A DNA stretch of 64,000 nt from NCBI RefSeq assembly GCF_900112765.1, contig NZ_FOMZ01000001.1, positions 538,740 to 602,739 on the forward strand, in the 5' to 3' direction. The notes below the pieces were generated by a model. It was given only the letters and a program-made list of their open reading frames with translations. It had not been told where the DNA came from and ran no database searches. Positions 51,083 to 58,876 of the stretch are shown here, one piece after another (position 1 is the first letter of the stretch; each line of letters begins with the position of its first letter). The position numbers and the translations under genes were made by a program. The DNA comes from Actinopolyspora alba. Its GTDB lineage: Bacteria; Actinomycetota; Actinomycetes; Mycobacteriales; Pseudonocardiaceae.

Positions 51083-52279
51083 TCACCAGGTGACCGGCAG
51101 GTTGCGAACCCCGAACACCAGCGCCTTGGTCCGGTACTCGATGTCCTCCTCGGGACAGGCGAGCCGCAGTTCGGGGAACCTGTTGAACAGCGCGGGCAGC
51201 GCGATGCGCAGCTCCATGCGCGCCAGCTGCTGACCCAGGCACTGGTGGGCGCCGTAACCGAAGGTGACGTGGTGCTTCGGGGGGTTGCGCACGTCCAGCT
51301 CGTCCAGGTCGCGCTCCGCCGCCTCCGGCAGATCGCGGTTGGCGGCCAGCAGCGAGATCACGACTCGTTCGCCTTCGCCGATCTTCTGGTCGCGTACCGC
51401 CATGTCCTCCCCGGCCTGCCGCGGCATCGCGGTGGCCGGGGAGCAGTAGCGCAGCAGCTCCTCGACCGCTCCGTCGACCGCCTCGGGCTCGTCGCGCAAC
51501 ACCGCGAGCTGGTCCGGATTGCGCAGCAGCAGCGTGGTGCTCGCGGAGAGCATGCTGGCCGTGGTCTCGTGCCCGGCGATCAGCAGCATGTTGCCGATCC
51601 CGACCAGCTCGTCGTCGGTCAGTTCGCCGCCGTGCTCGCGCACCACGCTTCCCAGCAGGTTGTCGCCGGGGCTCTCGCGGTGCGACGCGATGAGCGTGGC
51701 CATGTACTCGTCCATCTCGGCCAGGTTCCGGATCTGCGTCTCGCGGCTGGTGTTGACGTCCAGTCCGATTTGGGCGCGGTGCTGGAAGTCCGCGCGGTCC
51801 GCGTAGGGGACTCCGAGCAGTTCGCAGATCACCAGCGTGGGGATGGGGGTGCTGAACAGCCGCACGAGGTCGGCCCCGGGTCCGGCCCGCTCCACCTCGT
51901 CCAGCCGCTCCGCGACGATCCGCTCGATCAGCGGCCGCAGCGAGCGCACCCGCTTGACGGTGAAGGCTCCCGTGAGCATGCGCCGCAGCCGGGAGTGGTC
52001 GGCACCGTTGTAGTTGAGCAGGTTGCCCGGCTGGTTGAGCATGGTCCGCGGCGCGTCGGGATCGAAGACGAATCCCATCCGCAGCCTGGTGTCGCTGAGC
52101 GCGTTCTTGGCGTCCTCGTAGCGGGTGATCGTGGCCGCCTCGAACTCGTCCAGCAGCGGACTGGGCACCATGATCCGCGGTAACTCCTCCGAGCGCTGCA
52201 TCTCGTACAGCTCGTCGGCCGGGGTGAAGGGACACCCTTCCGAACGCGCGGCGATGGGTAGTGGTTTGGGTTCGCTCAT
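51083..52279 (-). CDS. Cytochrome P450 (CYP105-like)
   Basis: 398 residues from ATG 52279 behind GAGAGGGGAAG. Signatures: I-helix IAGHETTASM (oxygen activation), the ExxR equivalent VEELLRYCSP and heme loop FGYGAHQCLGQQLARMEL with the axial Cys. N-terminus IMVPSPLLDEFEAATITRYED and the LNYNGADHSRLRRMLTGAFT B/C-helix block resemble bacterial class-I P450s of secondary metabolism. It works with the ferredoxin downstream. Probably a late oxidative step on the terpenoid or indole. Confidence 0.93.
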   Translation of the reverse strand: MSEPKPLPIAARSEGCPFTPADELYEMQRSEELPRIMVPSPLLDEFEAATITRYEDAKNALSDTRLRMGFVFDPDAPRTMLNQPGNLLNYNGADHSRLRRMLTGAFTVKRVRSLRPLIERIVAERLDEVERAGPGADLVRLFSTPIPTLVICELLGVPYADRADFQHRAQIGLDVNTSRETQIRNLAEMDEYMATLIASHRESPGDNLLGSVVREHGGELTDDELVGIGNMLLIAGHETTASMLSASTTLLLRNPDQLAVLRDEPEAVDGAVEELLRYCSPATAMPRQAGEDMAVRDQKIGEGERVVISLLAANRDLPEAAERDLDELDVRNPPKHHVTFGYGAHQCLGQQLARMELRIALPALFNRFPELRLACPEEDIEYRTKALVFGVRNLPVTW

Positions 52280-52412
52280 GGGGTCTTCCCCTCTCGGTGA
52301 GGTGGTGAGCAACGGACTTCTCCACCGGGTGCGGGGCCCGGGAAGGTCGGCGCGGGGTCCCGGCCCGGCGAATTCCCGGGTCGAGCGGATTCCCCGCCCC
52401 GCGAGGGCTCGA

Positions 52413-53468
52413 TCAGAACCTCCGGTCGGTGAGGAAGGCGGCCATTTCCAGCAGTTCCTCGCGCACGGACGGCGAAAGGTCGTCGTGCTCCAGGCATTCG
52501 CGTGCGGCCACCACGCGGCGCGCCAGCTCCTCGTGGGCCCACTCGCGCCCACCGGCGCGTTCCACCAGCTCGGCGACGCGGCGCACCTGCCGCTCTTCCA
52601 ACGGCTCGGAACCGTGGTACAGCGCCGAGAGCTCGTCCGAACCGCTCTCGTTCAGCGCGAACACCAGCGGCAGTGACTTCTTGCGCACCCTGATGTCGGC
52701 CAGCACCTGCTTGCCGGTGCGTTCCGGATCGCCCCAGATCCCGAGCAGATCGTCGACCAGTTGGAACGCGACTCCGAGGTGCTCACCGAACCGGGCGAGG
52801 CGGTGCAGCGGTTCCGCGTCCGCGCCGAGCAGTTCGGCACCGATCGAGCAAGCGCAGGAAAGCAGCGCACCGGTCTTGTCGCCCGCCATGCGCAGGCACT
52901 CGTCCAGTGTCACGTCGTCCCGCCGCTCGAACTCGACGTCGGCGGCCTGACCGCTGATCATGCGCCGCGTCGCCGTCGTCAGGGAGTTCGCGGCGCTTCC
53001 GGCACCCGGTTTCCCGCTGTCGAGCAGCACTCCGGTAGCCGCCGCCAGCAGCGCGTCACCGGCCAGGATGGCCCGCGGTACCCCGAACAGGGTCCACGCG
53101 GTCGCCCTGCCGCGGCGGGCCGAGTCGTTGTCCATGATGTCGTCGTGCAGCAGCGAGAAGTTGTGCACCAGCTCCACGGCCACCGCCGCGGCCACGCCGT
53201 CCGCCGGATCGGCGCCCGCGCTTCGCGCCGACAGCAGGACCAGGGAGGGGCGTACGAGTTTGCCGCTCCACTCCTCGGTGGGCCTGCCCTGTTCGTCGGA
53301 CCATCCGTGGTGGTAACCGGCGACCAGCTCCGTGTCGTGGGACAGGTAGTCGCGCACCGCCGCGCGCAGCGCGGGGCGAACCAGCGCGATGCCCGCGTCG
53401 AGCGCCGCGGGAAATCGTTCCGCGGGGGCTCGTTCCGTGGGGGAGCGTTCCGCGTGCGTCGTGCTCAT
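52413..53468 (-). CDS. Polyprenyl synthetase (GGPP/FPP synthase)
   Basis: 351 residues from ATG 53468 (GGTGG leader). Standard trans-prenyltransferase: GKLVRPSL with the IPP-binding Lys/Arg, first aspartate motif LLHDDIMDND, second motif FQLVDDLLGIWGD and KKSLPLVFAL. The small residues before the first motif (HNFSLL) suggest a chain longer than C10, most likely C20; the exact product length cannot be set by eye. Supplies the prenyl diphosphate for the cluster. About 160 bases after the epoxidase gene. Confidence 0.9.
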   Translation of the reverse strand: MSTTHAERSPTERAPAERFPAALDAGIALVRPALRAAVRDYLSHDTELVAGYHHGWSDEQGRPTEEWSGKLVRPSLVLLSARSAGADPADGVAAAVAVELVHNFSLLHDDIMDNDSARRGRATAWTLFGVPRAILAGDALLAAATGVLLDSGKPGAGSAANSLTTATRRMISGQAADVEFERRDDVTLDECLRMAGDKTGALLSCACSIGAELLGADAEPLHRLARFGEHLGVAFQLVDDLLGIWGDPERTGKQVLADIRVRKKSLPLVFALNESGSDELSALYHGSEPLEERQVRRVAELVERAGGREWAHEELARRVVAARECLEHDDLSPSVREELLEMAAFLTDRRF

Positions 53469-53630
53469 GGGACCACCACCGTGTCGGCGTGTGCTGTTGT
53501 TCCGCCGCACCCCGCTCGGGGCGGAGCGGCCGGTCGGTCCCCCTGGGTTGTCCGGTACCACCCGGCGCCGGGGCGGGCCGGTGACCTGTCGCGTGACATG
53601 GCGTTGCGCCCTCACTCTCTGCGACGACCG

Positions 53631-55019
53631 TCAATCGCGGGTCGATAGCTCATCGGGAGTCGGGATCGTGGGGTGGAACAGCGAACGAAGCAGTACCCGC
53701 CGGGAGGTCAGCAGACTGCTGGGCGGTGCCAGCAGGAAGAGGACGTCGCGAAACGCGCGGCACACCACCGGATCGCCGGGCACCCGCTCGCGGACCCGTT
53801 CGAGGTACCAGTCGCGGATCCCGTCGGCGGGGCCGGCGCGCAGCGCGTTGCCCTCCGCGCCGGGCATGGGACTGTCCGCGCCGGTGGCGACCTCCCAGGC
53901 CCCGCGTGCCGAGGTCAGCACCGCCCGCTGCGCACGCCGCGTCGTGAGTCGGCTCCCGCTCGCGGCCAGCTCGCGGGACAGGGCGACGGCGTTCATGGCC
54001 GCGACCGAGATCCCCTGGCCGTAGACGGGGTTGAACGCGCAGAGGGCGTCACCGACGACGAGGAAACCGCTCGGGAGACCGGCGGCGCGGTCGTAGCGAC
54101 GACGCCTGTTCGCGGTGTGGCGGTACCCCACGGGGCGGGTGAGCGGTTCCGCCTGTCGCAGCCACCGGTGGGGAGCCGGGTGCGGAAGCCCGCCGGCGAA
54201 CTCCACGAAACCGTCCGGATCGGTGGGAGGTGGGTTCGCGCGGGGGCCGGACAGCGTCACCATCATGCGGTCGTCCTCCGCGGGCAGCAGGATGGCTCCC
54301 AGCGGCTGCGCGGCGTCGGGGACGATGTAGAAGCCGCTCACCCGGTCGATCGGCTCGCTGCTGTCGGTGTGGAAGGAGCACGTGGCGTATGCCCTCCCGG
54401 TAGCCAGCACCTCTTCCGGCGGTGCGGTGACGCCGAGAGCGTCCAGCCACTCGGGAGCTCCGCTCGCCCGCCCGGTGGCGTCGACCACCAGGTCGGCGCT
54501 GATTTCCCGCTGTTCGCCGAGTTCGGATCCTCGCTCGCGGAAAGCGGCTCCCGCGACGCGCTCGGAGTCGCCGAGCAGACCGGTCACCCGGGTCGAGGTC
54601 CTGACGTCGATGTGGGGGTGACGTTCCAGCACGCGGCGGCGGATCAGGTGCTCCAGCAGCGGTCGGGACGCGGTGACCACGGGTTCCGAGGGGTGCCGCC
54701 GTGACACCCACTGTCCGGCCTGCCACACCCCGAGGTCGGCCGGGACCGACAGCGACGGGGCCCCTTTCCGGTGCAACAGCCGCGAGAATTCGGGAAGCAG
54801 CTCGTCCAGCGCCCTGATGCCGCTGGTGAGCAGCACGTGGGTGTGCGGGGACTGCGGGACTCCACTTCGGGCTACGGGCTCGTCCGGATAGTGATCGCGT
54901 TCCAGAACGGTGACCCGTTCGGCGTGCCCCGCGAGGGCGTGGGCGGTCAGTAGCCCGGCCACGCTTCCACCGAGCACCGCGACGTGCCCGAGCGAACGGG
55001 TTGTGGCTGGTGCGCGCAA
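53631..55019 (-). CDS. FAD-dependent epoxidase/monooxygenase
   Basis: About 462 residues. I choose TTG 55019 behind GAGGAG, which leaves a 12-residue N-terminus as in the family; GTG 55040, overlapping the upstream dioxygenase gene, is also possible. FAD fold VAVLGGSVAGLLTAHALAGH, the family tag GVPQSPHTHVLLTSGIRALDELLP (cited in part), ADLVVDATGRASGAPEWL and FLVVGDALCAFNPVYGQGISVAA. This group contains single-component flavin enzymes that epoxidise terminal prenyl double bonds in terpenoid clusters, the task done by PaxM in paxilline pathways. The product would be the substrate of the membrane cyclase. Confidence 0.82.
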   Translation of the reverse strand: MRAPATTRSLGHVAVLGGSVAGLLTAHALAGHAERVTVLERDHYPDEPVARSGVPQSPHTHVLLTSGIRALDELLPEFSRLLHRKGAPSLSVPADLGVWQAGQWVSRRHPSEPVVTASRPLLEHLIRRRVLERHPHIDVRTSTRVTGLLGDSERVAGAAFRERGSELGEQREISADLVVDATGRASGAPEWLDALGVTAPPEEVLATGRAYATCSFHTDSSEPIDRVSGFYIVPDAAQPLGAILLPAEDDRMMVTLSGPRANPPPTDPDGFVEFAGGLPHPAPHRWLRQAEPLTRPVGYRHTANRRRRYDRAAGLPSGFLVVGDALCAFNPVYGQGISVAAMNAVALSRELAASGSRLTTRRAQRAVLTSARGAWEVATGADSPMPGAEGNALRAGPADGIRDWYLERVRERVPGDPVVCRAFRDVLFLLAPPSSLLTSRRVLLRSLFHPTIPTPDELSTRD

Positions 55020-55033
55020 TTGTCCGGTTCTCC

Positions 55034-55663
55034 TCAACACCCGGGTGGCTCCGTGGTTCCGCCGTCGTCGCCCACCGCGCTTTCGGCGGCCGCTTCGTCG
55101 ATCCGCCGCCGCAGGTAGTCGACCCCGGAGGTCTCCCCGGTGCCTTCCAGATCACCGAGCATGTGCTCCACGAGCTTGAGGTGGGTGTATCGCCAGCTCC
55201 GGGTCGCCGCGCGGAGCCGGACGAGTTCGCGTTCCGCGAGCTCGATTCCGCCCGATTCGACACCACCGGCGGCGCGCCGCTGGGCGAGCCGGTGGGTGAT
55301 CTCGAACAATTCGTGGAACTGCTTGGACTGCAGACCGCTGGCCGTTCCGAACCTGTCCCGGAACAGCTGGAAGTGTTCGGGTTTCAGGGAGTTCCGCAGC
55401 AGCACGAGGTGGCTTTCCAGCGTCTCGACCACACGTGCCGCGCGGTTGGCCCGGTGGTCGGAGCACGCGCTGTCGCAGAGTCCGGCCTCGATGTGGCGCA
55501 GATCGGTCAACGCCTGGCTGAGCAGCGTCTCGGACGCCTGGTGCACGACGATGAACAGCCGTTCGCCGTCGTGGATCTCGCGATCGTCGCGGGGAGTGAG
55601 CGGTTGCTGCAGCGACAACAGCTGCTTCAGTCGCAGGTACTGGGAATAGGTCATGGTGGTCAC
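55034..55663 (-). CDS. Tryptophan 2,3-dioxygenase-like heme protein (short form)
   Basis: 209 residues from GTG 55663, nine bases after GAGGAG (ATG 55654 is an alternative). Usual TDOs have about 280 residues. Conserved TDO blocks remain: YSQYLRLKQLLSLQQP, LFIVVHQASETLLSQAL (distal His), FRDRFGTASGLQSKQFHELFE (substrate-carboxylate Arg), SWRYTHLKLVEHMLGDLEGTGETSG (heme-ligand His, GTG). It could cleave the indole of tryptophan to N-formylkynurenine. Alternatively, like the MarE protein of maremycin biosynthesis, it could oxygenate a modified indole without cleavage. Position inside the cluster favours a pathway role. Confidence 0.82.
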   Translation of the reverse strand: MTTMTYSQYLRLKQLLSLQQPLTPRDDREIHDGERLFIVVHQASETLLSQALTDLRHIEAGLCDSACSDHRANRAARVVETLESHLVLLRNSLKPEHFQLFRDRFGTASGLQSKQFHELFEITHRLAQRRAAGGVESGGIELAERELVRLRAATRSWRYTHLKLVEHMLGDLEGTGETSGVDYLRRRIDEAAAESAVGDDGGTTEPPGC

Positions 55664-55692
55664 CCGAACCATCTCCTCTGCGTGTCGGAGCG

Positions 55693-56682
55693 CTACACCA
55701 AACGACCCGTGGCGGTGAGTTCCTCCAGCGCGTCGCGGTGTTCGCCGGGAGGCAGTGACTCCAGTGCCCGCGCCGCCATCCGGGCGTACCTGCGCGACAT
55801 CTCGCGGGCCGAGTCCACCGCGCCGTGGGACCGCACCAGGTCCCGCATGGCCTCGTAGCGCTGCTCGACCGGTGAGGTGGTGTCGGCGAGGATCTCCTCG
55901 ATGAGCAGCTTCTCGTCCCGAGACGCTCGGCGATGCGCGAGCAGCACCGGAAGCGTGGGTCTGCCGTTGCGGATGTCCGAAGTGCTGGGTTTTCCCGCTC
56001 TGGTGCCGTCGTAGGCCATCAGATCGTCCCGAATCTGATAACCGACCCCCAGAAAATTGCTGTAATTGTGCAACGCCTCCAGGTATTCCTCGTCCGCACC
56101 GCTCAACGTCGCGCCGAGACCGCAAGCCATCCATAACAGCGCGCCACTCTTGTCCTTGATCATGTCCCGATAAGTGGCGGTGGAACAGACGGTGCGCCCC
56201 ATTCTGATTTCCTTTACGGCGGCGTCACCGATACGAAGTCCGGTTCGCGCCAGAACGTCCAGTCCCCGCGCGACGCGTGATTCGGGAACTCCCGCGCGCC
56301 CACAATCCGACAGCGCGGCGAATCCCTGGAAGAACAGCCCGTCGCCCCCGACGATCGCGGTGGGGTGACCGAACGTCTCGTACGCGGCGGACTTGCTGCG
56401 TCGCTCGGCGTCCTCGTCCACGATGTCGTCGTGCATCATGGCCCCGACCTGCACGCATTCCACCGCTACCGCGGCGGGAAGCACCGGAGCCAGCTCGCCG
56501 CCCACGGCGAGACTGGACCGGATCAGGAGCCAGGGTCCCATCATCTTGCCGAACGGCACCAGTCCGTAGCGCACCACTTCGTCGAGATCGGACACGTCCT
56601 CGGGCCAGCGGTACTCGACCTCGGCACGGACCAGTCTGGCTATTTCGGGATCGGCAACCTGTGGGACATCGATCTCCGTCAT
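55693..56682 (-). CDS. Divergent polyprenyl synthetase, possible indole prenyltransferase
   Basis: 329 residues from ATG 56682. It has the all-helical prenyltransferase fold, with the first Asp motif MHDDIVDED (Asp85, Asp86, Asp89) and a second motif QIRDDLMAYDG. But the IPP-binding GKxxRP loop reads GKMMGPW (Lys46 kept, Arg replaced by Gly49). A homoallylic IPP phosphate is therefore probably not bound, and a non-phosphorylated acceptor such as an indole is plausible, as in the PaxC/IdtC branch of this family. Clear sequence difference from the second synthase at 52413 fits a division of labour. First gene of the cluster, with a leaderless-type promoter. Confidence 0.78.
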   Translation of the reverse strand: MTEIDVPQVADPEIARLVRAEVEYRWPEDVSDLDEVVRYGLVPFGKMMGPWLLIRSSLAVGGELAPVLPAAVAVECVQVGAMMHDDIVDEDAERRSKSAAYETFGHPTAIVGGDGLFFQGFAALSDCGRAGVPESRVARGLDVLARTGLRIGDAAVKEIRMGRTVCSTATYRDMIKDKSGALLWMACGLGATLSGADEEYLEALHNYSNFLGVGYQIRDDLMAYDGTRAGKPSTSDIRNGRPTLPVLLAHRRASRDEKLLIEEILADTTSPVEQRYEAMRDLVRSHGAVDSAREMSRRYARMAARALESLPPGEHRDALEELTATGRLV

Positions 56683-56689
56683 GTGGCCG

Positions 56690-56718
56690 ACTGTATGAGG
56701 ACCGGCCTTCCGTGTCGC
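56690..56718 (-). promoter_or_regulatory. Candidate promoter of the terpenoid operon
   Basis: Minus strand -35 GCGACA (56713-56718), 17-base spacer, -10 TACAGT (56690-56695), only eight bases before the ATG at 56682. No ribosome site is visible, so the transcript may be leaderless. Confidence 0.4.
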
Positions 56719-56904
56719 CAGGAGGAGTGAATGCTGGCACGAAGGGGAACGCCGAACGGACTTTTCGATCCGGAAGTGGCGACAACACCGTCGGCCAACA
56801 CCAAATCACTCGACCGCGTTATGTCTTCCGACGGACACGTCCCACAGTTCCGCACCGATTCGTCGAGAACGGCCACAATGGTGACCGAGTGCGGGAAAGA
56901 ATCC

Positions 56905-58365
56905 TCAGCGGGGTTCCAATCGGATCCGGTGGATTTCACCCATGATCGCGAACCCGCACAACGCCAGCAGCCCGTGGGCACCGACGAACCACAGGGCGGC
57001 GTCGAAGGAACCGGTAACCGAGAGGGTGTAGCCGATGACGACCGGCGTGACGATGCCCGCCGCGTTGCCCACGGCGTTCATCGTGCCACCGACGAAACTC
57101 GCCGCCCGCGGTGGTGCTATGTCGGTGGTGATGGCCCAGCCGAGCGCTCCGAGCCCCTTGCCGAAGAACGCGATCGCCAGGATGGTCAGGATCAGCCCGG
57201 TGCTGTCGGTGAGGGTGCAGAGCACCAACGGCAGTACCAGCGACATACCGATGACCGAGGGCGTCTTGCGTGCCGCGGTCAGCGAGAAACCCCGGCGGAT
57301 CAACCGGTCGGAGACCCAGCCCCCGAGCAGCCCGCCGAGCAGCCCGGACAACGCGGGGATCGCGGCGGTGAGCCCCGTCTCCAGCAGGGACAGCCCACGG
57401 GCGCGCACGAGGTAGACGGGCAACCAGGTGATGAAGAAGTAGGTCAGCGCGTTGATCGCGTACTGGCTGACGTAGACCCCCCACAGCGGACGAGCCGACA
57501 GGATCCGGCGGACGGTCCACCGGTCCAGCCGTGCGGGACGCGGTTCCGCTCCACCGGTGCCGGGTGAGGGCCGATCCACCGAGTCCACCGCTGCCGGAAC
57601 GCCGCCCTCGGCCGTTCGAGCCGGCTCGGCGGTGTCGTCGAGTCCGGTCAGTACGTCGTCGAGTCCGACCAGGGCGCCACCGGATTCCATGTGGTCCAGT
57701 TCGGCGTGGGACACACGGGGATGGCGCGTGGGACTCCGCATCCAACGGATCCAGATCATCGCCGGCACGACGCCGCAGGCACCGAGCAGCACGAACACCC
57801 AGCGCCAGCCGAACTCGTGGGTGACCCACCCCATGACGGGTGCGAACATCGCGGTGGCCAGGTACTGCGCCGAGGTGAACACCGCGGTGGCCCAACCGCG
57901 CTCGGCGGTGGGGAACCACATCGTCACCACCCGAGCGTTGGCGGGCAGCGCGGGGGACTCGAACGCACCGAGCAGCAACCGCAGCAGGAAGACCGCGGCC
58001 AACGCCACCAGCACCGGTGTGGTCATCAACCCGACGAGGCCGATCGCCGCGGTGGCGAGCGTCCACAGCACGATGCTCGCGGTGTAGACCCCGCGCGCCC
58101 CGAACCGGTCCAGCAGAATACCGCCGGGCAGCTGCGCGAGTACGTAGGACCAACCGAACGCGGAGAAGACGTAGCCCAGTTGAACCGTCGAGAACCCCAG
58201 GTCGTCGGCCATGTCGTCACCGGTGATCGACAGGCTGCCCCGCCCGGCGTAGAGGATCACGGTGATGACGAACAGCAGCCCGAGCACGAGGAGACGAGTG
58301 GGGACCCGTGGATTTCGTCCGCGCTGGGAAACCTGGTTCGCCGGACTCGTCGTGGTCTCGGGCAT
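56905..58365 (-). CDS. Major facilitator transporter, anion:cation symporter type
   Basis: 486 residues, 12 predicted membrane segments. First block NRDMADDLGFSTVQLGYVFS-like (ITGDDMADDLGFSTVQLGY) and FGWSYVLAQLPGGILLDRFGAR (MFS motif A region) match sugar-acid/anion symporters of the ACS family (GudP-like). A 55-residue acidic loop splits the two halves. It lies upstream of the terpenoid genes, separated by 220 bases. It may export the product, or it may be an unrelated uptake system; family membership favours uptake. Confidence 0.88.
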   Translation of the reverse strand: MPETTTSPANQVSQRGRNPRVPTRLLVLGLLFVITVILYAGRGSLSITGDDMADDLGFSTVQLGYVFSAFGWSYVLAQLPGGILLDRFGARGVYTASIVLWTLATAAIGLVGLMTTPVLVALAAVFLLRLLLGAFESPALPANARVVTMWFPTAERGWATAVFTSAQYLATAMFAPVMGWVTHEFGWRWVFVLLGACGVVPAMIWIRWMRSPTRHPRVSHAELDHMESGGALVGLDDVLTGLDDTAEPARTAEGGVPAAVDSVDRPSPGTGGAEPRPARLDRWTVRRILSARPLWGVYVSQYAINALTYFFITWLPVYLVRARGLSLLETGLTAAIPALSGLLGGLLGGWVSDRLIRRGFSLTAARKTPSVIGMSLVLPLVLCTLTDSTGLILTILAIAFFGKGLGALGWAITTDIAPPRAASFVGGTMNAVGNAAGIVTPVVIGYTLSVTGSFDAALWFVGAHGLLALCGFAIMGEIHRIRLEPR

Positions 58366-58544
58366 CGGGGTAGCCTTTCCGTCGCGATGGTGTCGGCATC
58401 ACCACCGCGCACACCGACACGTCCCCGGAACACACCATGACCGCCCGCGCCGATGCCGCTCAAACACCCGTTTCGCATCGATCGATGCCCGGACGAAATC
58501 ACCGCGGCGCAGGGCATCCCCGGCACCGCCCCACGGCGACGTAA

Positions 58545-58558
58545 ATTTCTCGCGAAAT
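58545..58558. repeat. Dispersed palindrome, copy 10
   Basis: ATTTCTCGCGAAAT followed by CGCCGCGCCGC. Confidence 0.7.
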
Positions 58559-58616
58559 CGCCGCGCCGCTGGGCGAGGTCCCGGTGCGCACTGGGGTCCG
58601 GCCCGGGTGGCCGTCG

Positions 58617-58630
58617 ATTTCTCGCGAAAT
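58617..58630. repeat. Dispersed palindrome, copy 11
   Basis: ATTTCTCGCGAAAT, same downstream CGCCGCGCCGC as copy 10, 72 bases further on. Confidence 0.7.
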
Positions 58631-58734
58631 CGCCGCGCCGCCTGACACAGTGCCGAGCCCCTTCGCCACTCCCGCAAGCCGAACTCCGACCACCCTCGCA
58701 GGTCGAACCCCACCACTCTCGCAGCAGGACCGAT

Positions 58735-58848
58735 CGCGAGTTCTCCCGTGCGGCTCTCGCGAGGAAGGCCCGACGTTGTGTAGAGCGCTACCCGATGTCG
58801 GGCCTCCCCGCAGCGAGAACCGTGCGAGAGGTTCCGCCACCCGCACCG
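58735..58848 (-). repeat. Dispersed repeat B, copy at 58.7 kb
   Basis: About 114 bases, inverted relative to 35511-35620. It contains CCCGACGTTGTGTAGAGCG, CTACCCGATGTCGGGCC and AACCGTGCGAGAGGTTCCGC. Confidence 0.75.
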
Positions 58849-58876
58849 CCGGGAAAGCCGGGACGACGCAGCACGG

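Larger units (their letters stand above)
58366..58876. other. Repeat-rich gap
   Basis: About 510 bases between the MFS start and the IclR 3' end. It holds two ATTTC palindromes 72 bases apart, a direct CGCCGCGCCG context and a repeat-B copy. No gene. Confidence 0.6.

Noticed and set aside
56905..58365. MFS protein as the product exporter of the terpenoid cluster
   Set aside because: Sequence resembles sugar-acid/anion uptake symporters, not drug exporters; kept as undetermined.
19981..58630. The ATTTC palindromes as a CRISPR array or transcription terminators
   Set aside because: Copies are scattered over 39 kb with no regular spacers or cas genes, and the AT-containing stem is too weak for a terminator.
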